Of a DNA stretch of 64,000 nucleotides, positions 12,701 to 22,587 are shown piece after piece. The stretch spans positions 19,306,892-19,370,891 of the forward strand of contig OX421964.1 in the NCBI GenBank assembly GCA_949128115.1, in the 5' to 3' direction. The stretch comes from Anaspis maculata (Eukaryota; Arthropoda; Insecta; Coleoptera; Scraptiidae). The notes below the pieces were generated by a model. That model saw only the letters and a program-made list of their open reading frames with translations. It was not told the origin of the DNA and did not search any database. The position numbers and the translations under genes were made by a program. Every line of letters begins with the position of its first letter. Position 1 is the stretch's first letter.

Positions 12701-15700
12701 GAAATTTTGGGACTTTAGGTTGGTACCTACTGCAGATATTGGCAGGAAAAATTATTTGTATTTTTTTTTACAGCTTAGATGACACGGGCTACTATGATAC
12801 GCCGGCGATAGTCAATCTGGTCCGTTCGAAAACCAATTCGAAAATAATCTACATCGGCCATTCCATGGGCACCACCAATGGGTTAATCTATTCGTCTTTG
12901 CGACCTGAAGAAGCTGAAAGTTCCATAGAACGCTTCATTTTCGTTTCAGTTTCGGCTTATTACAAATATGGAACAGCCCTTGTGTTGCGGATGGCTGCTC
13001 TGGAACCGATCCTCAACGTAAGACTGCTTTTTACTACATTTTTTTCATTGGAAATGAATGTTCCACTGATTTTGGAACTGTATCCTCAAGCATGAAATAT
13101 GATTGATAAACAAGTTAGCCCAGTCATCCTAGCTCATTTCAGGGCTTGAGGTCGGAATCTCTCCCATAAAGCTGGATTTTTGCATACATGTCCAGAAAAC
13201 AGCCCTCTTTCTATTAGTGATGAAAAAAATTTCTGAGACCCGGCGTTTTCCGCCATTTTGAAAAATCTGTCAATTTCTTCAGTTTTTCTTGAATAATTCT
13301 GTAAATATTCAACTTATTGGCATACAATTTTTGCATTGATTAGAGCTTGAGATTCTGCAATCAATGTTGCCAAAAATATTTTTCTAGATTCCATGGTTTC
13401 TAAGAAATGTCAAATGAGTTAAGCGACTTCATTCACTTTCATCATTTCATTTAACCAATTGAAAAAAAATTATCGGGCTTTCAACAGATCTGCCCTCTTT
13501 TGCATTCGAGTATACATAAAAAAGGCTTCCAAAAAATATTCATATGTCGGTCGGTCTGCAGGTCTAACGGTCAGTCTGGTGGTCGGTCTGTTGAATTTTG
13601 TGCCTAGATTTATTCCCAAGCCGTTGAACCAATCCCGACCAAATTTGGTAGATTTGTAAGTGACAAGATTTCAACGACATAATCCAAATGTCATCTTGAT
13701 CTGTCACTTGGAAGTGTCAATACAAAAGAATGACAGAAGGTCTATCTCACCGAATGCAACTTGTGATACATCATTTTAAAGCCCTTGAAAAAATGCATAC
13801 AAAATGGTCAGTGAGAACTTTCAATGTTGCATCTGTCAAAAAATCACAAGCTGTCAAACTTTAAATTTGAACTTTTCATAACTCATAACTCATAACATTA
13901 TTTTCACCCTGTATACCTACTAAGTAGTACGCGTCACAGGGATGTATGCTTTTGACCTGTTAAACAGGTAGGTATGAGCCCCAGTATGAGCTAACCATAT
14001 AGCAACAAACCGTTTGAACTAGCCATCTGAGCTTAGTTGTGAAACAGAAATTTCTAAATCGCACTTGGATCGAGCTCAACATCTGTACATATCGTCCGTC
14101 ATCTCATGTAGTGTCGTAACTGATTTTTGATATTTTTTGCATGTCCTTTGTACCTGATGGTACACTTAAAAAGAATGCTGTGTGTTTAAGGGTTAGAGAG
14201 TAGTCAAGTTCACTTTTTCGCATGTATTGATTTTGATAAGTTCTAACATCTACGTACACAGGTAGGAACCTTGCTGGAACAAGTGAGATCCCATCGGATA
14301 GATGTTGAAAAATCAATAATAAATATCAAACCACCATCAATAGTTAAAGTCGCTTGCTATCAAGGCGGTTTTTCCGAATGATTTATTTTTGCATCTGCAT
14401 ATGTCATCTAGGATATGAACTTTTTATGGTTATTATTAGCCGTCAAAAATCTGCAAAAAAGGCCTTCCTCTATCTGGAAGCCGTTTCCACGCTAGAAATG
14501 AGCCAGATTGTGGAGTCGATCCTCAGCCGTACTTCTTATACGTTCCCTTATTTACTGATCAAGCTTCTAGTCTCATATTTTTTGTATAAGTAGATATATA
14601 CTTACTTATAGTATAATAGTCTATACTTTATAGTCTCCTATTGAACATGTGAAAAATTTCCCCCTCTATAGCAGCTGGTATTCTACGTACAGGGTGAATG
14701 TGAAATCAATTTTTTGTTTCACCCTATATGTTGTGTTTTTGCAGTTTGAGGAATCTGTCATTTTTGTATCTTGAATGAGAGACTAATGGCTTGTAACAGA
14801 GCTGGAAATGGTATTTGTCTTGATTTATTCGATAAAGATAAAAATATTGGAAAAAATCGATTGCACCCAGTACGCAGAATACCAGCGGCTATGGAGTGGT
14901 ACAGTTTCCACATGTTCAACAGGAGACTATAAAGTTGCTAAATAATGAAAGCCTGTTTTTCTCGAGGATTATTATTCCAACGGAATAAACATTTTTCAAT
15001 CTTCACCCTGTATACTAAATAGTACACGTCACAGGGATGTCTGCTCTTACTATGTTAAAGAGGTGGCTAAGAGCTAAGAGCATATAGCAAGAAAACCGTT
15101 TGGGAACTACTTTCTTCAATCAAGAGATGATTTTTTTACTATTTCAAGTAGGTACACTACAGTCTCGGATGACTAGGCAAATTTTTTTTCTCAGGTGGCA
15201 TCCCTGTCTGCTGCCGGTACATTTCATGATTCATACAGTTATTGTGAGGCACTATTGTTGGGAACACAATTTGGTTCAATTCCGTTCTGTACTTCAAGAG
15301 TTATAAAAAGTTAAAATTTAAAGTTTGACAGCTTGTGATTTTTTGACAGACGCAACAATGGAGGTTCACATTGGCTATTTTGTATACATTTTTTTGAGGG
15401 CTTTAAAATGATGTATCACAAGTTGCATTCGGTGAGATAGACCTTCTGTCATTTTTTTTTAGTGACATTTCCAAGTGACAGATCAGGATGACAATTGAAT
15501 TTTGTCGTTCAAAACTTGTCACTTATGAATCTACCAAATTTGGTCAAGATTGGTTCAACGGCTTGGGAATTAATCTGGGCACAAAATTCAACAGACCGAC
15601 CACCAGACTAACCGTTAGACCTGCAGACCGACCGATATATGAATATTTTTTGGAAGCCTCTTCTATGTATACTTGAATGCAAAAGAGTGCAGATCTGTTA

Positions 15701-18700
15701 AGAGCTCGATAATTTTTTTTCAATTAGTCAAATGGAATGATGATAGTGAATAAAGTCGCTTAACTCATTTGACATTTCTTAGAAACCATGGACCCTCAAA
15801 AAAATATTCTTGGCAGCATTAGATGGAGAATATCAAGTTCTAATCACTTCAAAACTTTTAATGCCAATAAGTTGAATATTTACAGAGTTATTCAAGAAAA
15901 ACTGAAAAAATTGACAGTTTTTTCAAAATGGCGGAAAACGCTCCGGGTCTCAGAAATTTTTTTCATCACTAATAGAAAGAGGGCTGTTTTCTGGACATGT
16001 ATGCAAAAATCCAGCTTTATGGGAGAGATTCCGACCTCGAATGCTAGGATGACTGGGCTAAGTATGTACAGGGCGTTGACGATAAAATTCACCCCCCTCC
16101 AGTTGATTCCCCTTCAAGATATTTCGAAGAACTAAAAACTTTTTCTCCACGATTTTTCCCAGGGACCTTAAATCGATCCTCTAAAAGTTTCTAATTGGTA
16201 CCGTATACAGGGTGTGATATGTAACTTTTTTCATTTTAAATGCAACACCCTATATTTTATTCCGTTATTTGGTGGAGCTTTTTTGTCTGATTACAAATAT
16301 ATATGACACTTATGATTTATTTTGACAAGTAAGTTGTCGAAAAAATAATAAAATAGTTGGTCAAATAATTTTGTTTCGCGGCAAGATGGCTTTGGTTTCT
16401 ACAGTTCACTTGAAAAAAGTTATTCTTGCAGCATTTTGTCTGCAGAATTCAACTCTGCATGGATAAATGGTCTAATTTGTTCCTAATACAGGGTGTCACC
16501 TAATTTTTAATTTTTAATTCATTTGATTACCTATTCAATTATTTTTTTGACAGATTTCTTGTCAAAATAAATCATAAATGTTATATATCTTTGTAATCAG
16601 AAAGAGAGGCTTCATCAAATGACGTAATAAAATATAAGGTGTCGCATTTAATAAAAAAAGTTACATGGCACATCCTGTATACGGTACCAATTGAAAACTT
16701 TTAGACGATCGATTCAAGATCCCTGGGAAAAATCGTTGAGAAAAAGTTTTTAGTTTTCCAAAATATATCAAAGGGGAATCTCCTAGAGGGGGGGGGGGTG
16801 AATTTTATCGTGAACACCCTGTACAATGTACATTCGGCAGCAAAAATAGCGCCCACTCCATTATGACGAAGACAAATATTCATTTGGCTTGCTTTACCAT
16901 AGTGGGTAATAGTAGTACTCGAGATGAATGAAACAATGCCAGCCTTGTTATCAATATATTGCCCTCAAATAAACCTCGAATAGTACCGAGAGTTCATAAA
17001 TTAAATGGGTCAAGGGTGCCTGTGGATTCAAAAACGTCTGTCGAAACTAGCGTAATCCTTTTGAAATAAATTTGTCAAACTTTGACAAGTTACGTCTCAT
17101 AGTATTGATTTCTGATCTGCCATAAGTGCACGAGAATACCTAAAGTTCAAAAATACTCCTCGATCATGTAGGTTTTGTGCCCTCCCGTGAAAACCACATT
17201 TAGAATGTTCCGAAAACGAAAACTGTGACTGGTTTGACAAATTACGATAACCAAAAAATTACAGACATCAAATGAACGATGCTAGTTCCGACAGATGTTT
17301 TCAAAGTCATAGGCACCCTTGACCCATTTAATTTATGAACGCTCGGTAGTTGCATTGGTACGTGAAAAGACGTTTCATTTTTGTATACAGCAATGCCGCT
17401 TTGCATGATGATAGTTTATGCCCATTCACGTGATTTGACCCGAGGGGCCACTTTTTTCTAACATTAGGATCGAAGATGGCGGTCTATTTTCCAAGATGGC
17501 ATTCAAATTTCAACTCTGTTCTAAGTAACACTACAGAAACAAGATAGTAGTTGTTTTTGACTAATTTTGAGTCGTAGAAATCGATAATCTCATTATTTCT
17601 AAGATTTTGTGCCGTGGAGAGCAGTAGACTAGGACCAAATTTCATAAATCGCTCTCCGAACGATGCAAGACGCATTTCATGTAACAGTTGGGTAACAAGA
17701 CTTCCTGGGGTATTTTGACCTCGTTGATTACGAAAATAATTGTTGCCACCTCAAAATTTGGACCGTTGGGTCCCCAGGACCCCATTTTTGACTTTTCCGG
17801 ACATTTAGATAGCCTCTGTTCTCCAAGTTCAACAATTCATATCTTGAAGACCGTAATAGATGAAGTGAAAATTCTTTCACCGTTGCCTCACCCGATAATT
17901 ACTGAAAGCCTCCAATGCGATTTTTTCTTCTTTGTTTTCGATCATCACCTTTGCAGATCATGAAGATCAAAAAAAGTGCAAAACGAACACAAAAACATTG
18001 ACCCATGGTAATCTATGTGAATAGGTCAAAATAAGCCCACACTTATGCGAGACTATGTAGAGAAAACTTCGAAAAAGTTGTTGACAAAATAGCACCTCAG
18101 TAGGTGCTGGTCCAGGAGTAATGATTTTTTAAAAATAGGGAAAGCGCGCGCTGTATCAATTGTAGCCCATAGTCCGATCGTCAGTCGTTTCAACCTTGCA
18201 AATGCCACTTGGCGAAATTATTCTATGGACTATTACCTTCATTTTGAGATTCTTTGCCATGATGGCGGTCGATGCAAACGCCGTATACAGGGTAATCAAA
18301 AATGCAAAAATTCAAACTCATAAATCAAAGCAGTTGGAGTCATGAAAATCACCAAGTAGATTCACAATTTATTGCCTATCAAGATAAAACAAACCGCATG
18401 TGGATATCTTCAGTCGTTTCTAAAAGATCCTGAAAGTATGTAGTCGTCGATTTCATGACGCTCCGTTGACTACTTGATCTTGCACGTGTAGAATAATGCG
18501 TCCATCCGCCTCATCATCCATAGTAAGAATGGGTGATCCTGCTAGTCCTGTTTGTATGCCTGAAAATACAATCTCATGGCCAACGTTGGTTACCACAAGA
18601 ACTGTTGGGAAAGTGGTGATGATCAGTCGATCCAGAAACGTGAATGCGAGTGCTTTCCACTAGCCCCAAGTTTGGTACACCTGTCATTTACGCATGTGCG

Positions 18701-21429
18701 GGTGCCAAACGGTGCCTTCCATCTACGTGTTCTTACTTGGCTCTGTGCCGTTCATTGGATCACTTAAAATTTTGTGCCAAACTATAGAACATGTGCCGTC
18801 TGGTGGTATTTATGCCGTCTAGGTGGAAAGCGCCCAATAGTTCCTCTTTATTACTCAAGTTTCGCAGGAAGTCCGGCCAGTTTTCCGGCAACAAACCTGC
18901 GGCAAGAACGCTGGAGAAATACTCTAGGAAGGTTCGTGATAGCCTTGGTGATGAATGTTTGTATCCCCGTGTTGCCCCGTTGTGGATGATACAGTCACAG
19001 GAATCAGGGATTGAGCTGATAGGAACTGTATCTTCTAGAAGTTTCACTAGTACGTTCTTTGTGCCAGGTCTACTAAGTCATAATATGGTTGTTCAGAGCT
19101 AGGGATGGAAGGCATTGTTGGTTTTCGTGAGAGAAAAAGGTGTACAGGGCCAGTTTACGGGACATCGCCACTATAAAAAGACGCTGATAGTTATATGTCT
19201 CCCTTGAAGTCTTGGACGACTTTGTGATCTCTCTTTTGAGTGATGGCAAAGATGACAGTGCAACTTTTAGGAATAGGATCATACAAAGATTCTGTCCGTT
19301 CTATGAATCTCCCATTCACGAAAGAAGAATACTGTTCACATCATTTTCTTCAGATTTTACTAAAGCATCTACTCCCGATGGCTGCACAATAAGCTGAGTG
19401 TCCAAAGCAATGAGATCTGGGGTGCGTTCCGTGAACGAAATCCTAGAGTATTCAAAACTATGTACTTCACAAATAAGCACTTTGTCTGGAATTTTTTCTG
19501 GTGAGCCAAATATTATTCGTGATGGGAGTTTTTTTCTTTCGCTCGCGTCTTCAGGTCTCAGGTCCTACGAACTCATCCAGAAGCCTACAAATTTCTGGGC
19601 CCGCCAAACAACATCTTCGCAAACCAGCTGAATCTTGAGTGAATCCAATAGCCCCACCGTAATCTTTAACATCTCTATTGCTCCGTTAGTGAGCTTGATC
19701 AATTGCGAGAGCTGAGAAAGGGCGCGTAGTCTTGCCAACGACAAAATTTCTTTTGCTGAACTGCTCATGAGCCCCAGGAACTTCAAGAAACCAGATCGAA
19801 GTCCGTTAAAAAAATATTTTGCACTAGTTATCACATCTTCGGTTTTGTTTTCCAAAGGAAGAAATAAGTCTTCCTTTCCAATAAGAGAATGTCAGAAGAA
19901 GGAACATGAGAAGAACCGACGACGATTTTGGAACAAAGTGATTCGTGACAGAGAATCTTGAGCCCTGATTAAAACTACCTACTTGATCATCAGAAAGCAT
20001 ACCCAACATTATAGCAGTGTAAAATATTTAACAACATAGAAAAATACGTCATTTATGTTCATAAATTGACCACGCTCTTTTTTTGCGCAGCATGAAATCG
20101 TGAAAATGATAACTTTTTTGATTTCTACGATCCAAAATTAGTCAAAAATGACTACCAACTCCTTGCTGTAGCGTTGCTGGATTAAAAAGATGAAATTGAA
20201 ACGCCATCTTGAGAAAAAGACCGCCATCTTTGATCCTAATGGAAGATTAAAGTGGCCCCTTGGGTCAAATCACTTGAATGGTCATACACTATCACCATGT
20301 AAAGCGGCATTGCTGTATACAGAATTGCCATATGGTTCTGATTTTTCACGTGTACCACTGCAACTATAGTAAACAGTGGCAACTGCCGACAGGGACCGAA
20401 CTTGTCCCTGACATTAGCCAAGTCTGGGAATAATACTGTAAACTAGATTTTATTTGCTTGAATATTGAATATCAATTATTATTTGAGCATATATGAAAGA
20501 AAACGAATAACTTTACTAGATCCTAATGTATGATGAAATTTTAGAGAATGGGAAAAATGCTGGGCATGAAACAGGCGACACCCAACCTCCCAATCTTGAA
20601 ACTGTTCTTGAAGAGATTCTTCAGGCTGGTCCCCATCATGCCGATGCTGTACAGCTACATGAACACGGCCCTGATTGGAGGAAGCGCTTCCGAAGCCGAC
20701 CCGGTAATTCCTACCTTTTCCCCACAAACATCGTGTTATTATCTGAACTTGCGATTTCTTTCAGGAATTGTTGAACTTTGACGTGGCAAATTTATCGGAC
20801 GACGTGTCGTGGAAATTGATGGTGCACTATCTGCAACTGTTTGTCGCCAAAGACCGCTTCCAAATGTACGATTACGGTCCTGCGGAGAACCGAAGGAGAT
20901 ACGGCTCGAAAATTCCGCCCGAGTTTCCGCTGAAGAACATCCGAGTTCCTATTCACATGATCGCCAGTGAATCGGACGAACTGACTACTATTAAGGTATG
21001 AATAAAAAGAATGTACACTGTTTCTATATTTTCTAGTTCACAAAATTATACACAAGTCAAGTTTATTTAAAAATTTAGCACCCCTGATTTCTTGCTTCAC
21101 AATTTTTTCTGGCAAAGCCAAGTCATGTCGATTTTCTATTGGAGGGGACATATTATCCCATGTTACTAGCATAATTTCAATCCTGCTCTTCCACTCACCT
21201 AGACAGGGTATTGTTATTGTTTGTTCAGTTGAAATTATACAACAAATCAAAACTTTTGTTTCAGGACGCAGAATTGCTTTACGAAAGACTGCCTGAAGAA
21301 GCAAAGACTCAAAATGGTTTTGGACTGAAGATTTCAAGGCTTAGCCATTCTGATATCCAGGTCGGCAAACACAGAGCTGAAATTTTTGTGGGTCTTTTGA
21401 TGAATTATTTGAATGAAATTAGGCGGTGA
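792..21429 (+). CDS. Acid lipase A (lipase 3-like), seven exons, 414 aa
   Basis: Predicted secreted or lysosomal acid lipase (alpha/beta-hydrolase) hydrolysing acylglycerols or sterol esters. Exons: 792..944, 1015..1192, 12604..12718, 12774..13017, 20545..20703, 20765..20995, 21265..21429 (TGA). All junctions are GT-AG and the joined frame has no stop. Exon 1 encodes a hydrophobic signal peptide, then NNVCKNF. Exon 2 carries the TEDGYIL and LLQHP blocks. Exon 3 carries GYDIWLGNQRGT. Exon 4 holds the GHSMGTT nucleophile elbow (Ser179). Exon 6 has FQMYDYGPAEN and the acid Asp354. Exon 7 has LSHSDI with His388. Length fits the family (about 400 aa). The oxyanion-region motif usually reading HG is HP. 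Intron 2 (11.4 kb) and intron 4 (7.5 kb) are swollen by foldback elements. Exon 5 is one codon shorter than in B. The large introns leave some doubt that exons 1-2 and 3-7 form one transcript, but phases match genes B-D exactly. Confidence 0.85.
1193..2354. other. Start of gene A intron 2, no recognisable feature
   Basis: Intronic AT-rich sequence with short C-rich stretches resembling CAACCCC. I see no open frame resembling a known protein, no long inverted repeat and no RNA gene. It ends at the TA that flanks the first foldback element. Confidence 0.5.
2355..6046. mobile_element. Long-arm palindromic (foldback) DNA element, TA target site, copy 1
   Basis: The element begins GCCCAGTCATCCTAGC and ends with its reverse complement. 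TA flanks both ends (2353-2354 and 6047-6048), consistent with a Tc1/mariner-like TA target-site duplication. The arms (about 2355..3800 and 4600..6046) are inverted copies of roughly 1.45 kb with scattered mismatches and small indels. The centre holds a 70-codon open frame (4108..4320) with no recognised function, and a diverged direct copy of part of the left arm (about 4380..4640 resembles 3300..3540). Several TACAGGGTG/CACCCTGTA words occur inside. No transposase is visible, so it is presumably non-autonomous. A second copy, in the opposite orientation, is at 13118..16058. Confidence 0.8.
6050..8231. mobile_element. Foldback element with CAGGGAGC termini (hAT-like ends)
   Basis: Ends are CAGGGAGCAAGG and its reverse complement. 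Inverted arms of about 770 bases (6050..6820 and 7446..8231) are nearly identical; the shadow peptide from 6542..6754 on the minus strand recurs at 7440..7739 on the plus strand. The loop (6820..7446) contains an unidentified 79-codon minus-strand frame (7095..7334), followed on that strand by an AATAAA near 7024-7034. CAGGG termini recall hAT elements, but I could not find a clean 8-bp duplication. The left end lies only 1 base beyond the TA of the preceding element. Confidence 0.6.
9376..10385. mobile_element. Inverted-repeat element with many CTGAC subterminal words
   Basis: It is bounded by 27-bp inverted repeats starting TAACGT and containing ACCAATGCCTGACAC, with one mismatch. The words CCTGAC, GCTGAC and GTCAGG recur at least ten times across the interior (for example near 9586, 9599, 9616, 9636, 9796, 9821, 9958, 10000, 10346). 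Such clusters are typical of transposase-binding subterminal repeats. It sits in the loop of the 8427..12445 foldback. No coding capacity and no clear target duplication were seen. Confidence 0.55.
10907..11893. mobile_element. Nested palindromic element inside a foldback arm
   Basis: Termini GAACCGATCAC and GTGATCGGTTC head inverted arms, with shared blocks such as the ACTTGTT region and CGGATTC. A further inverted pair lies around the centre (about 11230..11480, both sides of an ATAACATAAAC block). It interrupts the right arm of the 8427..12445 foldback: CACCCTGTATA on its left and ATATGGCCCAGG on its right join to match the uninterrupted left arm near 8985..9012. Confidence 0.55.
13118..16058. 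mobile_element. Long-arm foldback DNA element, TA target site, copy 2 (deleted)
   Basis: Second copy of the 2355..6046 family, lying in gene A intron 4 in the opposite orientation; the central 70-codon frame is here on the minus strand at 14104..14316. Ends are GCCCAGTCATCC and complement, flanked by TA (13116-13117 and 16059-16060). It is about 750 bases shorter because part of the left arm is missing. The junction near 13877..13896 contains a triplicated CATAACT-type word, which looks like filler at the deletion breakpoint. The right arm appears complete. Confidence 0.8.
16065..16826. mobile_element. Foldback element with TGTACAGGG termini
   Basis: Inverted arms start TGTACAGGGCGTTGACGAT and end with the near-complement ATCGTGAACACCCTGTACA. 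Arm homology continues through TTTTCTC, the GGTACC-containing block near 16198 and 16684, and TACAGGGTG-type words near 16206 and 16675. A G-run of about 12 bases sits at 16788..16799. No coding region is visible. It lies directly after the TA of the preceding foldback. Confidence 0.65.
16984..17348. mobile_element. Small inverted-repeat (MITE-like) element
   Basis: Ends TACCGAG and CTCGGTA begin inverted repeats of about 36 bases containing TTCATAAATTAAATGGGT and AGGGTGCCT. Inner homology around GACAGA/TCTGTC continues the stem. The outer TA may be the target duplication. The interior has no open frame of note. It abuts the next palindrome. Confidence 0.6.
17347..20376. mobile_element. Element with inverted arms around a decayed minus-strand coding region
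   Basis: The left arm (about 17347..17620) and right arm (about 20085..20376) are inverted copies, sharing GTATACAGCAATGCCGCTTT, GATTTGACCC, AAGATGGCGGTC and TTTTGACTAATTTT blocks. The interior holds degraded minus-strand reading frames described in the next entry. The element may be a DNA transposon whose transposase-like gene has decayed. No target duplication was established. Confidence 0.5.
18480..20009 (-). pseudogene. Decayed transposon-like coding region, minus strand
   Basis: Read from 20009 down to about 18480, several minus-strand segments stay open in shifting frames: 19824..20009, 19565..19855, 19073..19282 and 18760..19047. The 3'-most part (about 18482..18545) reads TMDDEADGRIILHVQDQVV. 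This resembles the HEEADTRIILH motif of a nuclease-like domain in uncharacterised animal transposon proteins, as I recall it. In-frame stops and frame changes show it is not intact. The upstream segments are not recognised. Position between inverted arms supports a transposon origin. Confidence 0.35.
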
Positions 21430-21566
21430 ATTCTGTGATTTGTTTTTATTTTATCGTGCTACTAACGAGGTACCTGTCTACCTATTTCAAGCATCACAAA
21501 AAAAATTTAATTCTTAGATTATTCATGAAAATTATATTCAAGTGAAAGAACTTGTGAGCATAAAGC

Positions 21567-21572
21567 AATAAA
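21567..21572 (+). terminator. Polyadenylation signal candidate for gene A
   Basis: AATAAA occurs about 138 bases after the gene A stop codon, in AT-rich sequence. It is the first canonical signal downstream of the gene. Nothing else is recognised between 21430 and 22001. Confidence 0.5.
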
Positions 21573-22001
21573 GCAATGATATTACTATTAGATATTTTAA
21601 ATTCTCATTTGAAAAGTGGCCATTTAGAAGGCAAAGGGTAGGTGAATAATTTGTGATTTTATTATTAGTTATTTGACAAATATGATAATTTGTACAAATT
21701 AAGAGAATAAAATAATAAATTTGGAAAAATTCGAACAAGTTGCAAACAACCTTGACATCCACTCTTGAAAATATCATCAGTGAAAATATGATTTGTTGGA
21801 TCCTGTTCTATTCCTTCCCTACCGTTTTTTTTTATTAAAAAGGCACAATAAACTATAATTACTCAATGGCAATTTATCTCAAGACCACTTTTATGGCTTT
21901 TATTGAGGTTTTTATGCAGACACATTTTTATGCAGACACACGCTTATCGCTCCGATTTTGCGGAAGCACTTGATCTTCTACACTGCAGTTAAGCACATGT
22001 C

Positions 22002-22073
22002 GTAAACGCCTGCAAAAGTTTTAAAGATTACGACACGTCGTTCAACACCAACCCGAATTGTTACTACAATCCG
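22002..22073 (+). pseudogene. Orphan lipase exon-1 relic
   Basis: Twenty-four codons read V-N-A-C-K-S-F-K-D-Y followed by TNPNCYYNP, then a GTGAGT donor. This matches the mature N-terminus in exon 1 of genes B-D (NNVCKSFEDY and NPNCYYNP). An in-frame TAA lies four codons upstream (21990), the signal peptide is absent, and no matching exon 2 follows. The downstream flank is an old long repeat. I read it as the remains of a fifth lipase copy between A and B. Confidence 0.75.
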
Positions 22074-22587
22074 GTGAGTAAAATCTAAAATTTATATCAT
22101 TTTAAATTGATAGAAATGACCTAAAAAACGTCATGAAATGGATTTTGGATACGACTGAAAAACTGGGTTAGTAGAACCGGCTTTTGAGAACATTTTTGAA
22201 AACAGAAAATTCAAATTAGGTTCGCAACCTTCTCAAAAAAATGTAAATTCGGTCGTATACCCAATATCCATACCTACTGGAACTCCCTCAATTATCTTGT
22301 CTATACCCCTAGATGGGTAAGCAACTTAATATACTCCAGTTTATTTCAACTTATTCGAATTGAATAACTTTTCCCGCTTTTGGGACCGCTTGGCCGAAAA
22401 TCATTTAGTAAACGCTACCTTGTGTTGTGCTTCCTTCTTGTGATTCGAAGATAGAGCTCTTGAGGGTGTTGAGATCGACTCAACCACAAGTTTAAACAAG
22501 AGTGAGTTCCAAAAACTCCGGAACCAATGATGTAGACGAAACAATTAGGTACTAAAGTCAAGGTACAAGACTCTCCTGTGGAGATCT

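Noticed and set aside
18760..19102. Plus-strand open frames overlapping the minus-strand transposon region
   Set aside because: They are shadows of the opposite strand; no family resemblance or splice context supports them.
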